DNA of 64,000 nt from Bacteroides fragilis (GCA_945889005.1 CAMDBI010000021.1:1-64000); one strand, 5' to 3'; positions 23,155 through 37,400 are shown, numbered from the stretch's first letter. Made by a program: numbers and translations. The notes: a model not told the origin generated them from the sequence alone.

Positions 23155-26142
23155 ATGAAAAAAAAACTTTATTTTATCCTATTAGGAATAGTTTTAACAG
23201 GCAGTTGTGTTTTTGCACAAATTTCTGCCGATGGTCTTGTTGGGTATTGGCCTTTTAATGGCAATGCCAATGACGAAAGTGGGAATGGAAATAATGGCTC
23301 AGTAAATGGAGCTACTCTAACAAGAGATAGGTTTGGAAATGCAAATAGTGCATTCTTATTTACCGATGGGACTAATATTAGTGTGCCAAATTCAAATTCA
23401 TTACAATTTCAAAAAGATTTTTCCTATAGTGTTTGGGTAAAGTTAGCAAGTTTTGAAGGTCGCGATGGATGGGGTAGTTGGTCTACAAATGGTTATCAAC
23501 AAATATTCTCAAAAAATTGTGATAGACAGTTTGCCTATTCTGGTATTGGATATGATCCCACAAAACAACAAACAAGATTTCAACTAGGAACATGGTATGC
23601 AGGGTTGGATACTGTATTTCCAGAATTTTCACTTAATAAATGGCTCCACATAGCTTTTGTACATACCAATGGCAAAATAGTTGCTTATGCTGACGGTGTT
23701 GAAGTAGGGAGCAAGGAATCTACAATTGACTTTTCTTCCTCTAATAGTGCTGACTTAATTATTGGCATGTCAGGTTGCTTTAATTATTTTTTTAATGGTG
23801 CTTTAGATGAGTTGAGATTTTATAATAAAGCATTAAATGCTAATGAGATATCAGCCCTTTCGTATCCTTCAAATAGCACTGAAAACACAACAAAAACATT
23901 ATATAACAACCCTAACGGTGTTTATGGAATCTCAAATGCTGTTGTATTGAATAATAAGATTACACTATTGGTAGGTACTGAAACTGCAACACAACCAGAC
24001 GGATACCCAGATCCAAGTAATTGGACAAGTAAAGCTGTACTTTTAAATGAAGATAGTTTGTTTTCAAGTGCAATTATACATGATGGACCTTTCATGACAC
24101 ATGATTTAGATATTAAAGTATCGCCAGAAAATAAACTTGGCATAGTATATCAATACCCAACAGGCTATAGTTATGGATTCAATATGCCTTATAAAGAATG
24201 GGATGGAACTTCTATTTCAAAAAACGAAAATATTTTCTCTCAAGCTAACTGGGGCACTTGGGCACGATTGCAATATGGGGCCGACAACCGTCCACGAGTG
24301 AGTTCTTTTGGACATGCCGGTTACATTCTAAAATATCATAACAACAATGGTATTGCATGGTCAAACTCTAGTACTACAGGTTATGGCACACATTATACTC
24401 CACAGGCTTCTGCAATGATTGGGGATACTTATTATGTATTGGCTCGCAACAATTCAAACACTCCCTATCCAATTGTTTTATTTAACAACAACAATGGTTG
24501 GCAATCAGAAACTATTTCAGCAAGTAGTGAAAATATATGCGACTTTAAAATTTATGATACAATTATGTATTCGCTCTTTATCGATAGCAAAAGACTCATA
24601 TTAGCATCACGCTCCGTTAACACTAGCTGGACAAATGATACTGTGGTCATGCAAGACAGCATTTATCACAGGGCATCATTGTTTGTCGATAATGATGGTA
24701 GTGTATATATTGCCTTTATCAAAGGCCAAACAAGCAATACTTCTTTTAAAGTATTAAAGAAAATGGGCAATATTTGGCAAACGATATTTGAAAACAATCA
24801 GCTTACATTCGATGAAATATATTGGAGTTGGGGTCGTCGTCCGGAAATACTGAAAAGAGGCACCGACATCTGTGCTGTTTATTCCGACAACAGAAACGTG
24901 TATTTGTCAATTGTAAATGGAACAATCATCATTGATAAATCTAAGAAAATTACAGTACAGGATGTAATCTCCGAAATTCAAAACATCATTGAGGTGCCAA
25001 TTACAGTAGACAATTTGCAACACAGCGATCATATTATTTCCTATCAATTTGACTATGTCTACGATAGCACTAAACTGCAATATCTAAACCCAACAATTAA
25101 TGAGACAATTGCTGCAGATGGTTCAGTTATTGTAAATTCCACTATTGCTGGAATGCTTAATATTAGCTATATGTCAAGTACCCCAATTATAGGTTCAGGC
25201 ATTATTCTAAAACTCAACTTTAAAGCTATCAATGCGGGCACTTCAACTCCAAAAATTTCCAATTTCCTATTTAATACCGATACGGTATACAGTGTTTCAA
25301 ACGGCAAAATAAACATTAATTACAACTCTGGCGATGTAGACGTAAATGGTTACGTTCAGGCTTTCGATGCTGCATTAGCATTGCAATATTCGGTTGGTCT
25401 TGACCCAATGTCATCGGTAGCACCACTACCTTGGGACGCATGGCGCATTAAAATTGCTAACGTTGATAATATTGGAGGAGTAACAGCAAACGATGCTGCA
25501 TTAATTCTGCAATACTCTGCAAAAATTATCAATATCTTTTCGGTAAATAACAAACAAAAAAGTGCAAATCTGAATAATGTCGATGTTATAATTACACAGG
25601 AAGGGAACAACCTTGTTTTCAAATCGCAAGGCAACCTGATTGGCTTAAATGTTTTTGTAAAAGATAATGCACAGGCTTTAGGTAAGCCAACTGTTTTAGA
25701 TAATAACATGATAAAAGCATTTAATATTGATGCCAATAATTATGCTATTGGATTGGCAACGGCATACGCACCAGCAGAAGGCAGCACATTTATGACAATT
25801 CCTTTAAAATCAACTTCGCCAACTACTTTAAGCTTCGACATGATTATCAATACTGAAAACAATGTTAAATCGGTTTCAACTGCGACGGCAATCAATAATT
25901 CAGAAACTAATGGTTTTGCAATTTACCCGAACCCAGTAAAGAATGATTTAAAAATTACTGTTCCAACTGGATATAAAAATGCTTCGATAACAATTTTCAA
26001 CAGCGAAGGTAAACAAGTTCTTAAAGGTGTGTTAGAAGCAGCTCAAAACAATATAAATGTAAGTTCTATTAATAATGGCATTTACAACATTCAGATTTCA
26101 AATGGTTCAAAAACAATGAGCCAAAAGTTCATTAAACGATAA
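23155..26142 (+). CDS. LamG-cohesin-dockerin surface protein with T9SS sorting domain
   Basis: After a signal peptide (to about residue 23) a LamG/concanavalin-like domain starts with DGLVGYWPFNGNANDESGNG (near 26-235). The region 250-590 resembles a beta-propeller without clear family. Near 598-720 a cohesin-like domain is suggested by TVQDVISEIQNIIEVPITVDN-type strands and FDYVYDSTKLQYL. Two dockerin-type calcium loops follow: GDVDVNGYVQAFDAALALQY near 724 and a second ending TANDAALILQYS near 780. The last 80 residues, with IYPNPVKNDLKI and GIYNIQI, are a T9SS type A sorting domain. The protein is probably surface-displayed and may bind glycans. Both cohesin and dockerin in one chain is unusual. 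Confidence 0.82.
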   Translation: MKKKLYFILLGIVLTGSCVFAQISADGLVGYWPFNGNANDESGNGNNGSVNGATLTRDRFGNANSAFLFTDGTNISVPNSNSLQFQKDFSYSVWVKLASFEGRDGWGSWSTNGYQQIFSKNCDRQFAYSGIGYDPTKQQTRFQLGTWYAGLDTVFPEFSLNKWLHIAFVHTNGKIVAYADGVEVGSKESTIDFSSSNSADLIIGMSGCFNYFFNGALDELRFYNKALNANEISALSYPSNSTENTTKTLYNNPNGVYGISNAVVLNNKITLLVGTETATQPDGYPDPSNWTSKAVLLNEDSLFSSAIIHDGPFMTHDLDIKVSPENKLGIVYQYPTGYSYGFNMPYKEWDGTSISKNENIFSQANWGTWARLQYGADNRPRVSSFGHAGYILKYHNNNGIAWSNSSTTGYGTHYTPQASAMIGDTYYVLARNNSNTPYPIVLFNNNNGWQSETISASSENICDFKIYDTIMYSLFIDSKRLILASRSVNTSWTNDTVVMQDSIYHRASLFVDNDGSVYIAFIKGQTSNTSFKVLKKMGNIWQTIFENNQLTFDEIYWSWGRRPEILKRGTDICAVYSDNRNVYLSIVNGTIIIDKSKKITVQDVISEIQNIIEVPITVDNLQHSDHIISYQFDYVYDSTKLQYLNPTINETIAADGSVIVNSTIAGMLNISYMSSTPIIGSGIILKLNFKAINAGTSTPKISNFLFNTDTVYSVSNGKININYNSGDVDVNGYVQAFDAALALQYSVGLDPMSSVAPLPWDAWRIKIANVDNIGGVTANDAALILQYSAKIINIFSVNNKQKSANLNNVDVIITQEGNNLVFKSQGNLIGLNVFVKDNAQALGKPTVLDNNMIKAFNIDANNYAIGLATAYAPAEGSTFMTIPLKSTSPTTLSFDMIINTENNVKSVSTATAINNSETNGFAIYPNPVKNDLKITVPTGYKNASITIFNSEGKQVLKGVLEAAQNNINVSSINNGIYNIQISNGSKTMSQKFIKR

Positions 26143-26154
26143 ACCCTAGTAAAT

Positions 26155-26189
26155 ATAAAAAAGTCCCACCTCGTGTGGGACTTTTTTTT
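26155..26189. terminator. Bidirectional rho-independent terminator
   Basis: GTCCCAC (26163-26169) pairs with GTGGGAC (26175-26181), with A-rich flank on the left and eight T on the right, between convergent genes. Confidence 0.9.
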
Positions 26190-26216
26190 ACCTATAACAT
26201 GATTCGGTTCTTACCT

Positions 26217-26816
26217 CTATCGCCCTTTCTGCAACTGCATTATTCGAGCAATATACTTTCCAATGATATCGAATTCTAAATTGACAATACTTCCCTTTTT
26301 AATCTGATGAAAATTGGTAAAATTGAAGGTATACGGAATTATAGCCACTTGAAACGACTGCAACTGCGAGTTTACCACGGTAAGACTTACCCCATTTACA
26401 GTAACAGAGCCTTTCTCGACGGTTACATAATCGATTTGAGCAGGCTCGTACTCAAAAGTATAATACCAACTACCATCGACCTCGAGCACTTCGGTGCATG
26501 TAGCGGTTTGATCGACATGCCCCTGTACAATATGACCATCCAAACGACCGTTGAGTTTCATACTGCGCTCCAAATTCACTTTGTCGCCAACTACCAAATT
26601 CCCCAAATTAGATTTGAGTAATGTTTCCTGTATGGCAGTTACAGTATACGTTTTGCCATCATTACGAACAACCGTGAGACAAACCCCATTGTGGGCAACA
26701 CTTTGATCGATAGTCAACTCGTCGGCAAACGAACATTCCATGCTTATATGAAGATTCTCTTTATCTTTTTCAAGTTTTACAACCTTTGCAGCTTCTTCTA
26801 CGATTCCCGAAAACAT
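26217..26816 (-). CDS. ribE: Riboflavin synthase alpha subunit
   Basis: RibE condenses two lumazine molecules to riboflavin. The protein starts with the diagnostic MFSGIVEE and has the two repeated barrel halves, each with a GVCLTV or GVSLTV motif (AHNGVCLTVV near 41-50; TVNGVSLTVV near 139-148). LDGHIVQGHVDQTA is the conserved end of the first half. Length (199) is typical. No FMN riboswitch was recognised upstream, where short inverted repeats lie. Confidence 0.95.
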   Translation of the reverse strand: MFSGIVEEAAKVVKLEKDKENLHISMECSFADELTIDQSVAHNGVCLTVVRNDGKTYTVTAIQETLLKSNLGNLVVGDKVNLERSMKLNGRLDGHIVQGHVDQTATCTEVLEVDGSWYYTFEYEPAQIDYVTVEKGSVTVNGVSLTVVNSQLQSFQVAIIPYTFNFTNFHQIKKGSIVNLEFDIIGKYIARIMQLQKGR

Positions 26817-26840
26817 AATTTTTCAATTTGGAAATTAAAC

Positions 26841-26907
26841 AATATGCAAATGTGCAAATATTTTTGATATCTATTTTCATATTTGCATATTTGCACATTT
26901 TCAAATT
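26841..26907. repeat. Inverted pair of short GCAAATAT/GT arrays
   Basis: AATATGCAAATGTGCAAATA at 26841-26860 is mirrored, after about 18 bases, by ATATTTGCATATTTGCACAT starting near 26879. It resembles the other inverted tandem arrays of the window. Confidence 0.65.
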
Positions 26908-26940
26908 ATTAAAATTTTATCTTTACCAAAAAAACACACC

Positions 26941-29079
26941 ATGTCTAAAAAAAATCAACCCTATACAGGCATCAACAAAAAAAACATTCGCGAGCAAGTA
27001 CTGCACATTTTCAATGCTGAACCTCACAAACAATTCAATTACAAACAAATTGCTGCCGCCTTGCTTGTAAAAGACACATCGGAAAAGAAACTTATCAACA
27101 CCGTTCTGTACGATCTTAAGAACGATGGGCTACTCGACGAATTACAAACCGGCAAATTCCGATTAGTATACAAAGCCGATTTCGTAACTGGCACATTGGA
27201 AATGACATCGAGCCAAAATGCCTTTGTAAATTCTGAAGAAACCGAGGAGCCCGTTTTTATTGCCCAAAAGAACCTCAACCATGCTTTTAACGGCGATATT
27301 GTTAAGGTTCAACTTTATGCCAAGCGCAAAGACCGCCGTTTGGAAGGCGAAGTAGTCGAAACCATAGAACGAAAAAGAAAAACCATTGTTGGAACCATTC
27401 AAATAACAAAACATTACGCCTTTTTGGTTTCCGAAAGTCGCGATGTACCATACGATATTTTTATTCCACTCGACAAACTCAATAAAGCCAAAGATGGCTA
27501 CAAAGCCATAGCCCGCATTATCGAATGGCCCAAGACTTCAAAAAATCCATTTGGCGAAGTATTAGAAATACTGGGCAAGAAAGGCGCTCACGAAACCGAA
27601 ATGCATGCCATATTGGCCGAATATGAGCTTCCTTATAAATTCCCCGAAATTGTCGAGAAAGAAGCCGAACAAATACCCGAAGAAATTACAAAAGAGGAAA
27701 TTGCCAAACGCCGCGATTTCCGAAATATTACCACTTTTACCATTGACCCTGTCGATGCTAAGGATTTTGACGATGCCCTATCGTACCGCGTTCTCGAAAA
27801 TGGCAACTACGAAGTTGGGGTGCATATTGCCGACGTTACACATTATGTAAAACCAGGCTCCAAACTCGAGGAAGAAGCCGAACAACGTGCCACATCGGTA
27901 TATTTGGTCGACCGTGTAGTACCTATGCTTCCCGAAAAGCTCTCGAACAAGGTATGCTCGCTCCGCCCGAACGAAGATAAGCTTACCTATTCGGCTGTTT
28001 TCGAAATCGACAAAGACGCAAAGGTTGTGAACGAATGGTTTGGACGCACCATAATTCACTCCAACCGCCGTTTTTCCTACGAGGAAGCGCAATTGGTGCT
28101 CGAAACCAACGAAGGAGACCTTAAAGACGAGCTACTCACGCTCAACCAACTGGCAAAAGCTATGAGGGCAGAACGTATGCGAAAGGGTGCTATTGCATTC
28201 GAGAAAGTAGAAGTAAAATTCAATATCGACAAAGATGGCAAGCCACTGGGTGTTTATTTCAAAGAAATTAAAGACTCAAACCAGCTCATAGAGGAGTTTA
28301 TGCTCCTTGCCAATCGCAAAGTAGCCGAATATATTGGCAAACAAAAGTCGAAAAACGAAGAAAGCCGCAAAACATTCGTATATCGTATTCACGACAAACC
28401 CAACAAAGACAAGCTCGAACAGTTCATGAACTTTATCAAACGATTTGGCTACAAAATGAAGGGCGGTACCAACCGCGAAATCGGCAACTCGATGAATGGC
28501 GTGCTTCATTCGGTCAAGAACAAACCCGAACAGAACCTAATCGAGAATCTGGCAGTGCGATCGATGGCAAAGGCTGTATATTCGACCAAAAACATAGGGC
28601 ACTATGGCTTGGCGTTCGACTATTACACGCATTTTACCTCTCCCATACGCCGTTACCCCGACATGATGGTGCATCGCCTGCTGTTTCACTACATGAACAA
28701 AGGACAAAGCGTAGTACAGAAAAAATACGAAGAACAGTGCAAGCATTCGTCGGAACGCGAGCAAAAAGCCGCCGAAGCCGAACGTGCTTCAATCAAATAC
28801 AAACAGGTCGAATTTATGAGCGAGCGCATTGGTCAGGTGTTCGATGCTGTTATCTCGGGCGTTACAGAATGGGGCATTTACTGCGAAATAAACGAAAACA
28901 AGTGCGAGGGAATGGTGTTTATCAGAAACCTAACGGGCGACTACTACACATTCGACGAGGATAACTATTGCCTCATTGGCAAACGCACCAAGAAAAAATA
29001 CCAGCTTGGCGATGCCGTTAAAGTTGAAATTACAAAAGCAAATCTGGAGAAAAAACAGTTGGATATGAAGTTGGTGTAG
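26941..29079 (+). CDS. rnr: Ribonuclease R
   Basis: RNase R is a processive 3'-5' exoribonuclease of the RNB family that degrades structured RNA. The 712-residue protein has an N-terminal winged-helix region (to about 75), cold-shock domains, the catalytic RNB motif DPVDAKDFDDALS near 268-280, the RRYPDMMVHRLL motif near 575-586, and a C-terminal S1 domain beginning GQVFDAVISGVTEWGIY. It is cytoplasmic. It is divergent from ribE, with a repeat cluster between them. Confidence 0.96.
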   Translation: MSKKNQPYTGINKKNIREQVLHIFNAEPHKQFNYKQIAAALLVKDTSEKKLINTVLYDLKNDGLLDELQTGKFRLVYKADFVTGTLEMTSSQNAFVNSEETEEPVFIAQKNLNHAFNGDIVKVQLYAKRKDRRLEGEVVETIERKRKTIVGTIQITKHYAFLVSESRDVPYDIFIPLDKLNKAKDGYKAIARIIEWPKTSKNPFGEVLEILGKKGAHETEMHAILAEYELPYKFPEIVEKEAEQIPEEITKEEIAKRRDFRNITTFTIDPVDAKDFDDALSYRVLENGNYEVGVHIADVTHYVKPGSKLEEEAEQRATSVYLVDRVVPMLPEKLSNKVCSLRPNEDKLTYSAVFEIDKDAKVVNEWFGRTIIHSNRRFSYEEAQLVLETNEGDLKDELLTLNQLAKAMRAERMRKGAIAFEKVEVKFNIDKDGKPLGVYFKEIKDSNQLIEEFMLLANRKVAEYIGKQKSKNEESRKTFVYRIHDKPNKDKLEQFMNFIKRFGYKMKGGTNREIGNSMNGVLHSVKNKPEQNLIENLAVRSMAKAVYSTKNIGHYGLAFDYYTHFTSPIRRYPDMMVHRLLFHYMNKGQSVVQKKYEEQCKHSSEREQKAAEAERASIKYKQVEFMSERIGQVFDAVISGVTEWGIYCEINENKCEGMVFIRNLTGDYYTFDEDNYCLIGKRTKKKYQLGDAVKVEITKANLEKKQLDMKLV

Positions 29080-29157
29080 ATTTAGAACATAAGTTTTTCA
29101 AAAAGAATTATGTTGAATTTTTAAAGTTTTTTATTTAATTTTATAAAAAGTATTGAA

Positions 29158-29364
29158 ATGACTAATACAGCATTATATACAAAAATCTCAACACTACCAC
29201 AACCTATTCAGAATGAAATTTATGACTATATGGAATTCCTTATACACAAACATAAACCTCAAATAATTAAAAATCACCCTAAAGCTGGCTGCATGAAAGG
29301 AACATTCACTGTAAGTACAGATTTTAATGAACCTTTAGACGACTTCAACGAATATATGAAATGA
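29158..29364 (+). CDS. DUF2281-type antitoxin, second copy
   Basis: This 68-residue protein shows the same pattern as the antitoxin at 19450: LPQPIQNEIYDYMEFLIHK near 14-32 and STDFNEPLDDFNEYM at the C-terminus. It overlaps the toxin gene by four bases (ATGA). It is only about half identical to the first copy by eye, so cross-talk is not assured. Confidence 0.82.
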   Translation: MTNTALYTKISTLPQPIQNEIYDYMEFLIHKHKPQIIKNHPKAGCMKGTFTVSTDFNEPLDDFNEYMK

Positions 29365-29750
29365 GAATATTATTAGATACTCAAGCATTTATTTGGTTTG
29401 TCGAAAATGACAAACAACTTCCGGCTAAAATTTCGAAAATTATTGAGAACTCAGAAAATACTATTTTAATAAGCATTGCGACTTTATGGGAAATGACAAT
29501 AAAAATGTCTCTCGCGAAGTTGCATTTGAGTTGCACAATTGAACAGATGATTGAAAAACTCTACAAAAATGGATTTGAAATACTTCCAATAGACTCTATT
29601 CACATAATAAAATTAAGCACATTGCCATATATTCATAGAGATCCTTTTGATAGGATAATAATTTCCCAAGGATTAACAGAACTATTAACGATTATAAGTT
29701 CTGACAGGATCTTTGATGATTATGGAGTAAAAAGAGAATGGAATATATGA
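29361..29750 (+). CDS. VapC-family PIN toxin, second copy
   Basis: The 129-residue PIN protein has LLDTQAFIWF (Asp6), TLWEMTIK (acidic residue near 46) and HRDPFDRIIISQ (Asp near 95-98). It pairs with the preceding DUF2281 antitoxin through a four-base overlap. It is a paralogue of the toxin at 19653 and probably a ribonuclease of unknown target. The module lies between rnr and a beta-galactosidase gene. Confidence 0.87.
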   Translation: MRILLDTQAFIWFVENDKQLPAKISKIIENSENTILISIATLWEMTIKMSLAKLHLSCTIEQMIEKLYKNGFEILPIDSIHIIKLSTLPYIHRDPFDRIIISQGLTELLTIISSDRIFDDYGVKREWNI

Positions 29751-29771
29751 TTTAAAACAGTCTAAAAATAA

Positions 29772-32945
<3,174 letters not shown>

Positions 32946-32980
32946 TTTTCTAAAGGCAACGTTTTTTTCTCAATAATCAT

Positions 32981-33796
32981 TTATTGAAACAATTGATCAA
33001 AAATCTCATACGTTTTTTGTGAATAACGTTCTCTTACACCTTTGTTATACGATTGAGCACTTTCTGCAGCACTTATTAGGCTATAGAAATACAACAACGA
33101 GAACGAAGCTCCATAAATAACTCCACTGGTTTTTCGTCCTTCTTTAAGGTCGGAGTATACCTTATACCCACTAAGCAACGATGCTACGAGTGTAACCAAA
33201 CCTTCGCGCCATTGGTTGCCATAGCATTGCCCCGAACCGGGTACTATTGCCGACATTGCAACAGCCAAACCCGGTGACTTGAAGCGGGTATTGAGGGCCT
33301 CGTTCGACAAGTCGCGCAACTGCACAATGGTATTGTCGTTCGATGTATTTTTGCTGAGCAAAGCATACGAAAACAGATACTGCCCTTGTAGCAATTGCTG
33401 CGACGACTGAAAACAAAGGCGTTGCGATTCATTTATTTTTTTATTTAACGACAAAAGCAGATAAAGCGAATCGTATCTTTGTGTATGTAACAACGATAGT
33501 CCATATTGCATGGCTTCACCCTGTGGAGCAAACGAAATATCGGCATTGTATTTATTGAAACCTTCGATACCCGAACGATACTGACCCGAACGGTTTAGCG
33601 ACTTCAACAATTGCACACGTGCAAAAGTATCGGAAGCATCGAAAAACAATAGCCTCTGATACTCGAGTGCAGCAAACTGATATTGCTTTTGTTGATAAAG
33701 ACTGTTTGCAAATGCCGACAAGCTATCTTTTGATTGTGCCTGTATCTGCACAAGTCCAGAAAATATAAATATTATTTTAAAAAAAAATTTCATCAT
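32981..33796 (-). CDS. TPR-like exported protein with membrane region
   Basis: This 271-residue protein has a signal peptide (to about IQAQ, residue 21), then TPR-like helices (AFANSLYQQKQYQFAALEYQ near 28-47 and following). Near 170-235 it has hydrophobic segments beginning MSAIVPGSGQCYGNQWREG, a glycine-rich pattern seen in small membrane proteins of the DUF5683 kind. The function is unknown. It overlaps ruvC by four bases, so the two are cotranscribed. Confidence 0.65.
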   Translation of the reverse strand: MMKFFFKIIFIFSGLVQIQAQSKDSLSAFANSLYQQKQYQFAALEYQRLLFFDASDTFARVQLLKSLNRSGQYRSGIEGFNKYNADISFAPQGEAMQYGLSLLHTQRYDSLYLLLSLNKKINESQRLCFQSSQQLLQGQYLFSYALLSKNTSNDNTIVQLRDLSNEALNTRFKSPGLAVAMSAIVPGSGQCYGNQWREGLVTLVASLLSGYKVYSDLKEGRKTSGVIYGASFSLLYFYSLISAAESAQSYNKGVRERYSQKTYEIFDQLFQ

Positions 33797-34347
33797 TTGA
33801 CCCTCCCCGGGTTATTGGCCATAAATTCCTTCCAGTTCTTTGCCTTTGGACTCACATCGACCACCGTTCGTTGGTAAAAATGACACACAGCCGCCGCCAA
33901 GCCATCGGTAGCATCGAGATTGTGAGGTATCTCGGCAAAGCCAAGCATACGCTGCAACAAACGAGCAACTTCTTCTTTCGTAGCTTCTCCTTTACCGGTA
34001 ATAGCCATTTTTATTTTTCGTGGTGCATATTCAAAAATATCGACCTTTCGGTGCAAACCGGCTGCAATAGCTACCCCTTGTGCACGTCCAAGCTTTAGCA
34101 TCGACTGCACATTCTTTCCCTGAAACGGCGCTTCTATAGCCAATTCCGTTGGCTTGTATTTGTCGATCAATGCCAATGTGGTATCTAAAATATGAGCCAT
34201 TCGCTCAAAATGATCTTCAATCTTTTTGAGATTGACCACACCCATTTCGAGCATACGTAATTTGTTGCTTTCGGCTACAATCACACCAAACCCCATGATT
34301 TGCGAACCCGGATCGATGCCTAATATAATTCTGTCATTTAATATCAC
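33793..34347 (-). CDS. ruvC: Holliday junction resolvase RuvC
   Basis: RuvC cuts Holliday junctions in recombination. The four acidic residues are recognised: Asp12 in LGIDPGSQIMG, Glu72 in LAIEAPFQGKN, and two Asp in NLDATDGLAAAVCH near 150-160. Length (184) is standard. It is the upstream partner of a TPR-like gene on the minus strand. Confidence 0.95.
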   Translation of the reverse strand: MILNDRIILGIDPGSQIMGFGVIVAESNKLRMLEMGVVNLKKIEDHFERMAHILDTTLALIDKYKPTELAIEAPFQGKNVQSMLKLGRAQGVAIAAGLHRKVDIFEYAPRKIKMAITGKGEATKEEVARLLQRMLGFAEIPHNLDATDGLAAAVCHFYQRTVVDVSPKAKNWKEFMANNPGRVK

Positions 34348-34462
34348 CAGCTTTAATACTCATTTAAAAACCTAAAATACCATATTATTTTTTAGAAATA
34401 ACAAGGCTGACAAAAGTAACAATTACTAATCTGCAACAATACTACTTCGCAAGATTCAATTT

Positions 34463-37400
34463 TTACACTCCATTTTCTTTAAAATTTTTCAAATTAATAA
34501 ACTCACTAGGAGAAACTCCAAATTGTTTTTTAAATGATTTTGTAAAGTAGTGGTGCGAGTTAAAACCAACGGCAAAACCAACTTCATTTACCTTGTATTT
34601 ACCATCTTTCATTAGGGCTATTGCATGCTTAAGTCTTACATACCTAATAAACTCAGTTGCCGATTGGTCGGTCAATGCCTTTAGCTTCCTATGCAAATGA
34701 GTGCGGCTAATATTTAATTTCTCAGCCAATAATTCAACAGAAAACTGCACATCAAGCATATTATCTTCTGTAATTTTTGTTGCTTTAATTACAAACTTTT
34801 TATCCAAACTCTCAGACGATATTTTCTCTTCCCAATTTGCCTCATGCGAACTAAATAGCTGTCGAAGCTCATTTCGTGATTTTAGCAAATTATGAATTTG
34901 AACTATTAGCAGTTCGTCATTAAATGGTTTTGAAACATAAGCATCTGCACCTCTTGATATTCCTTTTATTCGATCTTTTATGGTTTCAAGGGCGGTTAAA
35001 AGAATTACAGGAATGTGAGATGTTCTAATATCGGTTTTAAGCTTTTGGCACAATTCAATACCATCCATTATAGGCATCATGATGTCCGAAATAATTATGT
35101 CCGGAGACAAAGTTAGCGCCTGTTCAAAAGCAATTTCCCCATTGTTGGCTTTAACTACAATATAATATTCACTTAAAATATTTCTAATGTATGTTTGAAG
35201 TTCAAGATTATCTTCAACCACTAGCACGGTTATGTTTTTATTCACATACTGTTCTGCTTCAAACTTATCGGCTATAGCATTTTCTATCACCGATATTTGA
35301 TTGGTCTTACTTATTGTACGAGTTGAATTTGCAACCTCAGTTTGGTTAACCGGCAAATAAATTTTAAAAGTAGTTCCACTCCCTTCATTGGAGTTTACGG
35401 CAATACAGCCATGGTGCAATTGCACATATCTGTCTGCAATTGACAAGCCAATGCCAGTACCTCCCGATTTATTATGATTACCAATAAAATAACTGTCAAA
35501 TATATTTGGCAATATATTTTGAGGAATCCCATAACCGTTATCAGAAACTGTTATAGATACATAATGCCCATTATTAACTTCTCCGGTTACAAACGAAAAA
35601 CAATCGCCACATTGAAAATTATCGTTGATTTCTTCTTTCTGCACTTTCACAAAAATGACACCTTTTTTAGGAGTGTTTTTGAACGCATTCGATAGTAAAT
35701 TATAAAGTACCTTATCAAGTTTGTCAGTATCAAAATCAATATTAAAACATTCGATATCTGCTTGAAATTGATAATCAATCGATTGTTGCTCTGCCAAAAA
35801 CTTGTAAACTGAAAAAATATTGTGAATAAAGGATACAACATCATCTTTAACCGGCTGTAGCTTTATATTGCCAGTTTCTGCTTTTCGGAAATCTAGGAAC
35901 TGATTCACGAGATGCAACATACGATTGGTATTATTGCTTATTAAGTTGAGCAAATAAACCGATTCTGGTTTCGTTTCTACTCTCAAAAGTTTGTCGAGCG
36001 GACCACGTATGAGCGTAAGCGGGGTACGAAATTCATGCGATATATTGGTAAAAAACTGAAGTTTCATTTGATGAATCTGCTCGTTTGACTGATTTTTTAC
36101 TTTTTCAACTTCAACTTCAGCAATTAGTTTATGTTTGTTTATCAATAACCTTCTATACCAAAATATGCCGTAAACAATAATAAAAACATATACAGTATAA
36201 GCATACCAGCTAAACCACCATGGAGGTGTAATTCTTATCTTGATTTTCGTTGGATTATTGTTCCATACTCCGCTATTATTACTTGCTTTAACTTCAAAGG
36301 TATACAAACCAGGTGGCAGGTTATAAAAATCTACATTTCCTAACCAATCTGCAAACATCCAATTGTCTGTATAGCCAACTAGACGATATTTAAATTGGTT
36401 TTTCTTCGAATTAATATAATTATTGTTATTAATTCGAAACCCAATGTTGTTTTGTTTATAATTCAATTTGATAAAGGTGGTTGTCGAAACCGGTTCACTT
36501 AATATATCGCTTTTGTCATTTGGCATAACAATCTTATTATTAACCATCAAATCAACAACATGAACCTTTGGCTCCAATGGATTTTTATAAATTCTTTGAG
36601 GTGAAAATCGAATAAGCCCATTTGAACCCCCAAAAAACAATTCCTGCCCTTTCTTTATAGACGCAGATGTAGTTAATAAACTAATATTAAAATTGTCATT
36701 ACCTGAATAACTTTGAAGTTCATAGGAATAGGGATTAAACTTGTATAATCCATTTTCGGTTGCTAACCAAAAATTTTGTTCTGTATCGGTAGTAATGGAG
36801 AATATTTCGTTTCCCGTAATTCCTTCGTTTAAAATAAAATGTTCTGCTTCTAAAGTTTTTACATTTATTTTGTTAAGCCCATAACCATTGGTTCCTACCC
36901 ATATATTGCCAGATGTATCGCCGGCTATACTATATATAAAATCGCCCGAAATACTTTTGGGATTATCTTTGTGATGAAAAAAGCGGATAAACTCAGATGA
37001 TCCTTTTTTCATAAGGTTGACACCTTTCTCAGTGGCAAACCACAGGTTATTGGATTTGTCAAGGTAGATTTGGCGCACATTATTACTGGATATCGAATGA
37101 ATATTCAGTGGGTCATGATAGAATTCTTTGAATTCCTTTGATGAGAAATCATAAAAATACACACCTTTCGGGTAATTACAAACCCATAAACCATCTATTG
37201 TTGGCAGCAAGTAATATGCCTGTATTCCTTCAGCAAAGGAATGTTTCAGTTTAAAAAATACGCCGCTATTCTTTTTTTTATAAAAAACCCCATCGTTATG
37301 AGTACCTGCCCATAAGGTTTCGTCTTCATCATAGGCTAAGCTTTTTATATTTTTTATGTCATCATTATTGTAGTAGACTGGCAACTGGTCGAATGTATTG

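Noticed and set aside
26817-26940. FMN riboswitch upstream of ribE
   Set aside because: No conserved FMN aptamer segments; the region is made of short AT-rich inverted repeats.
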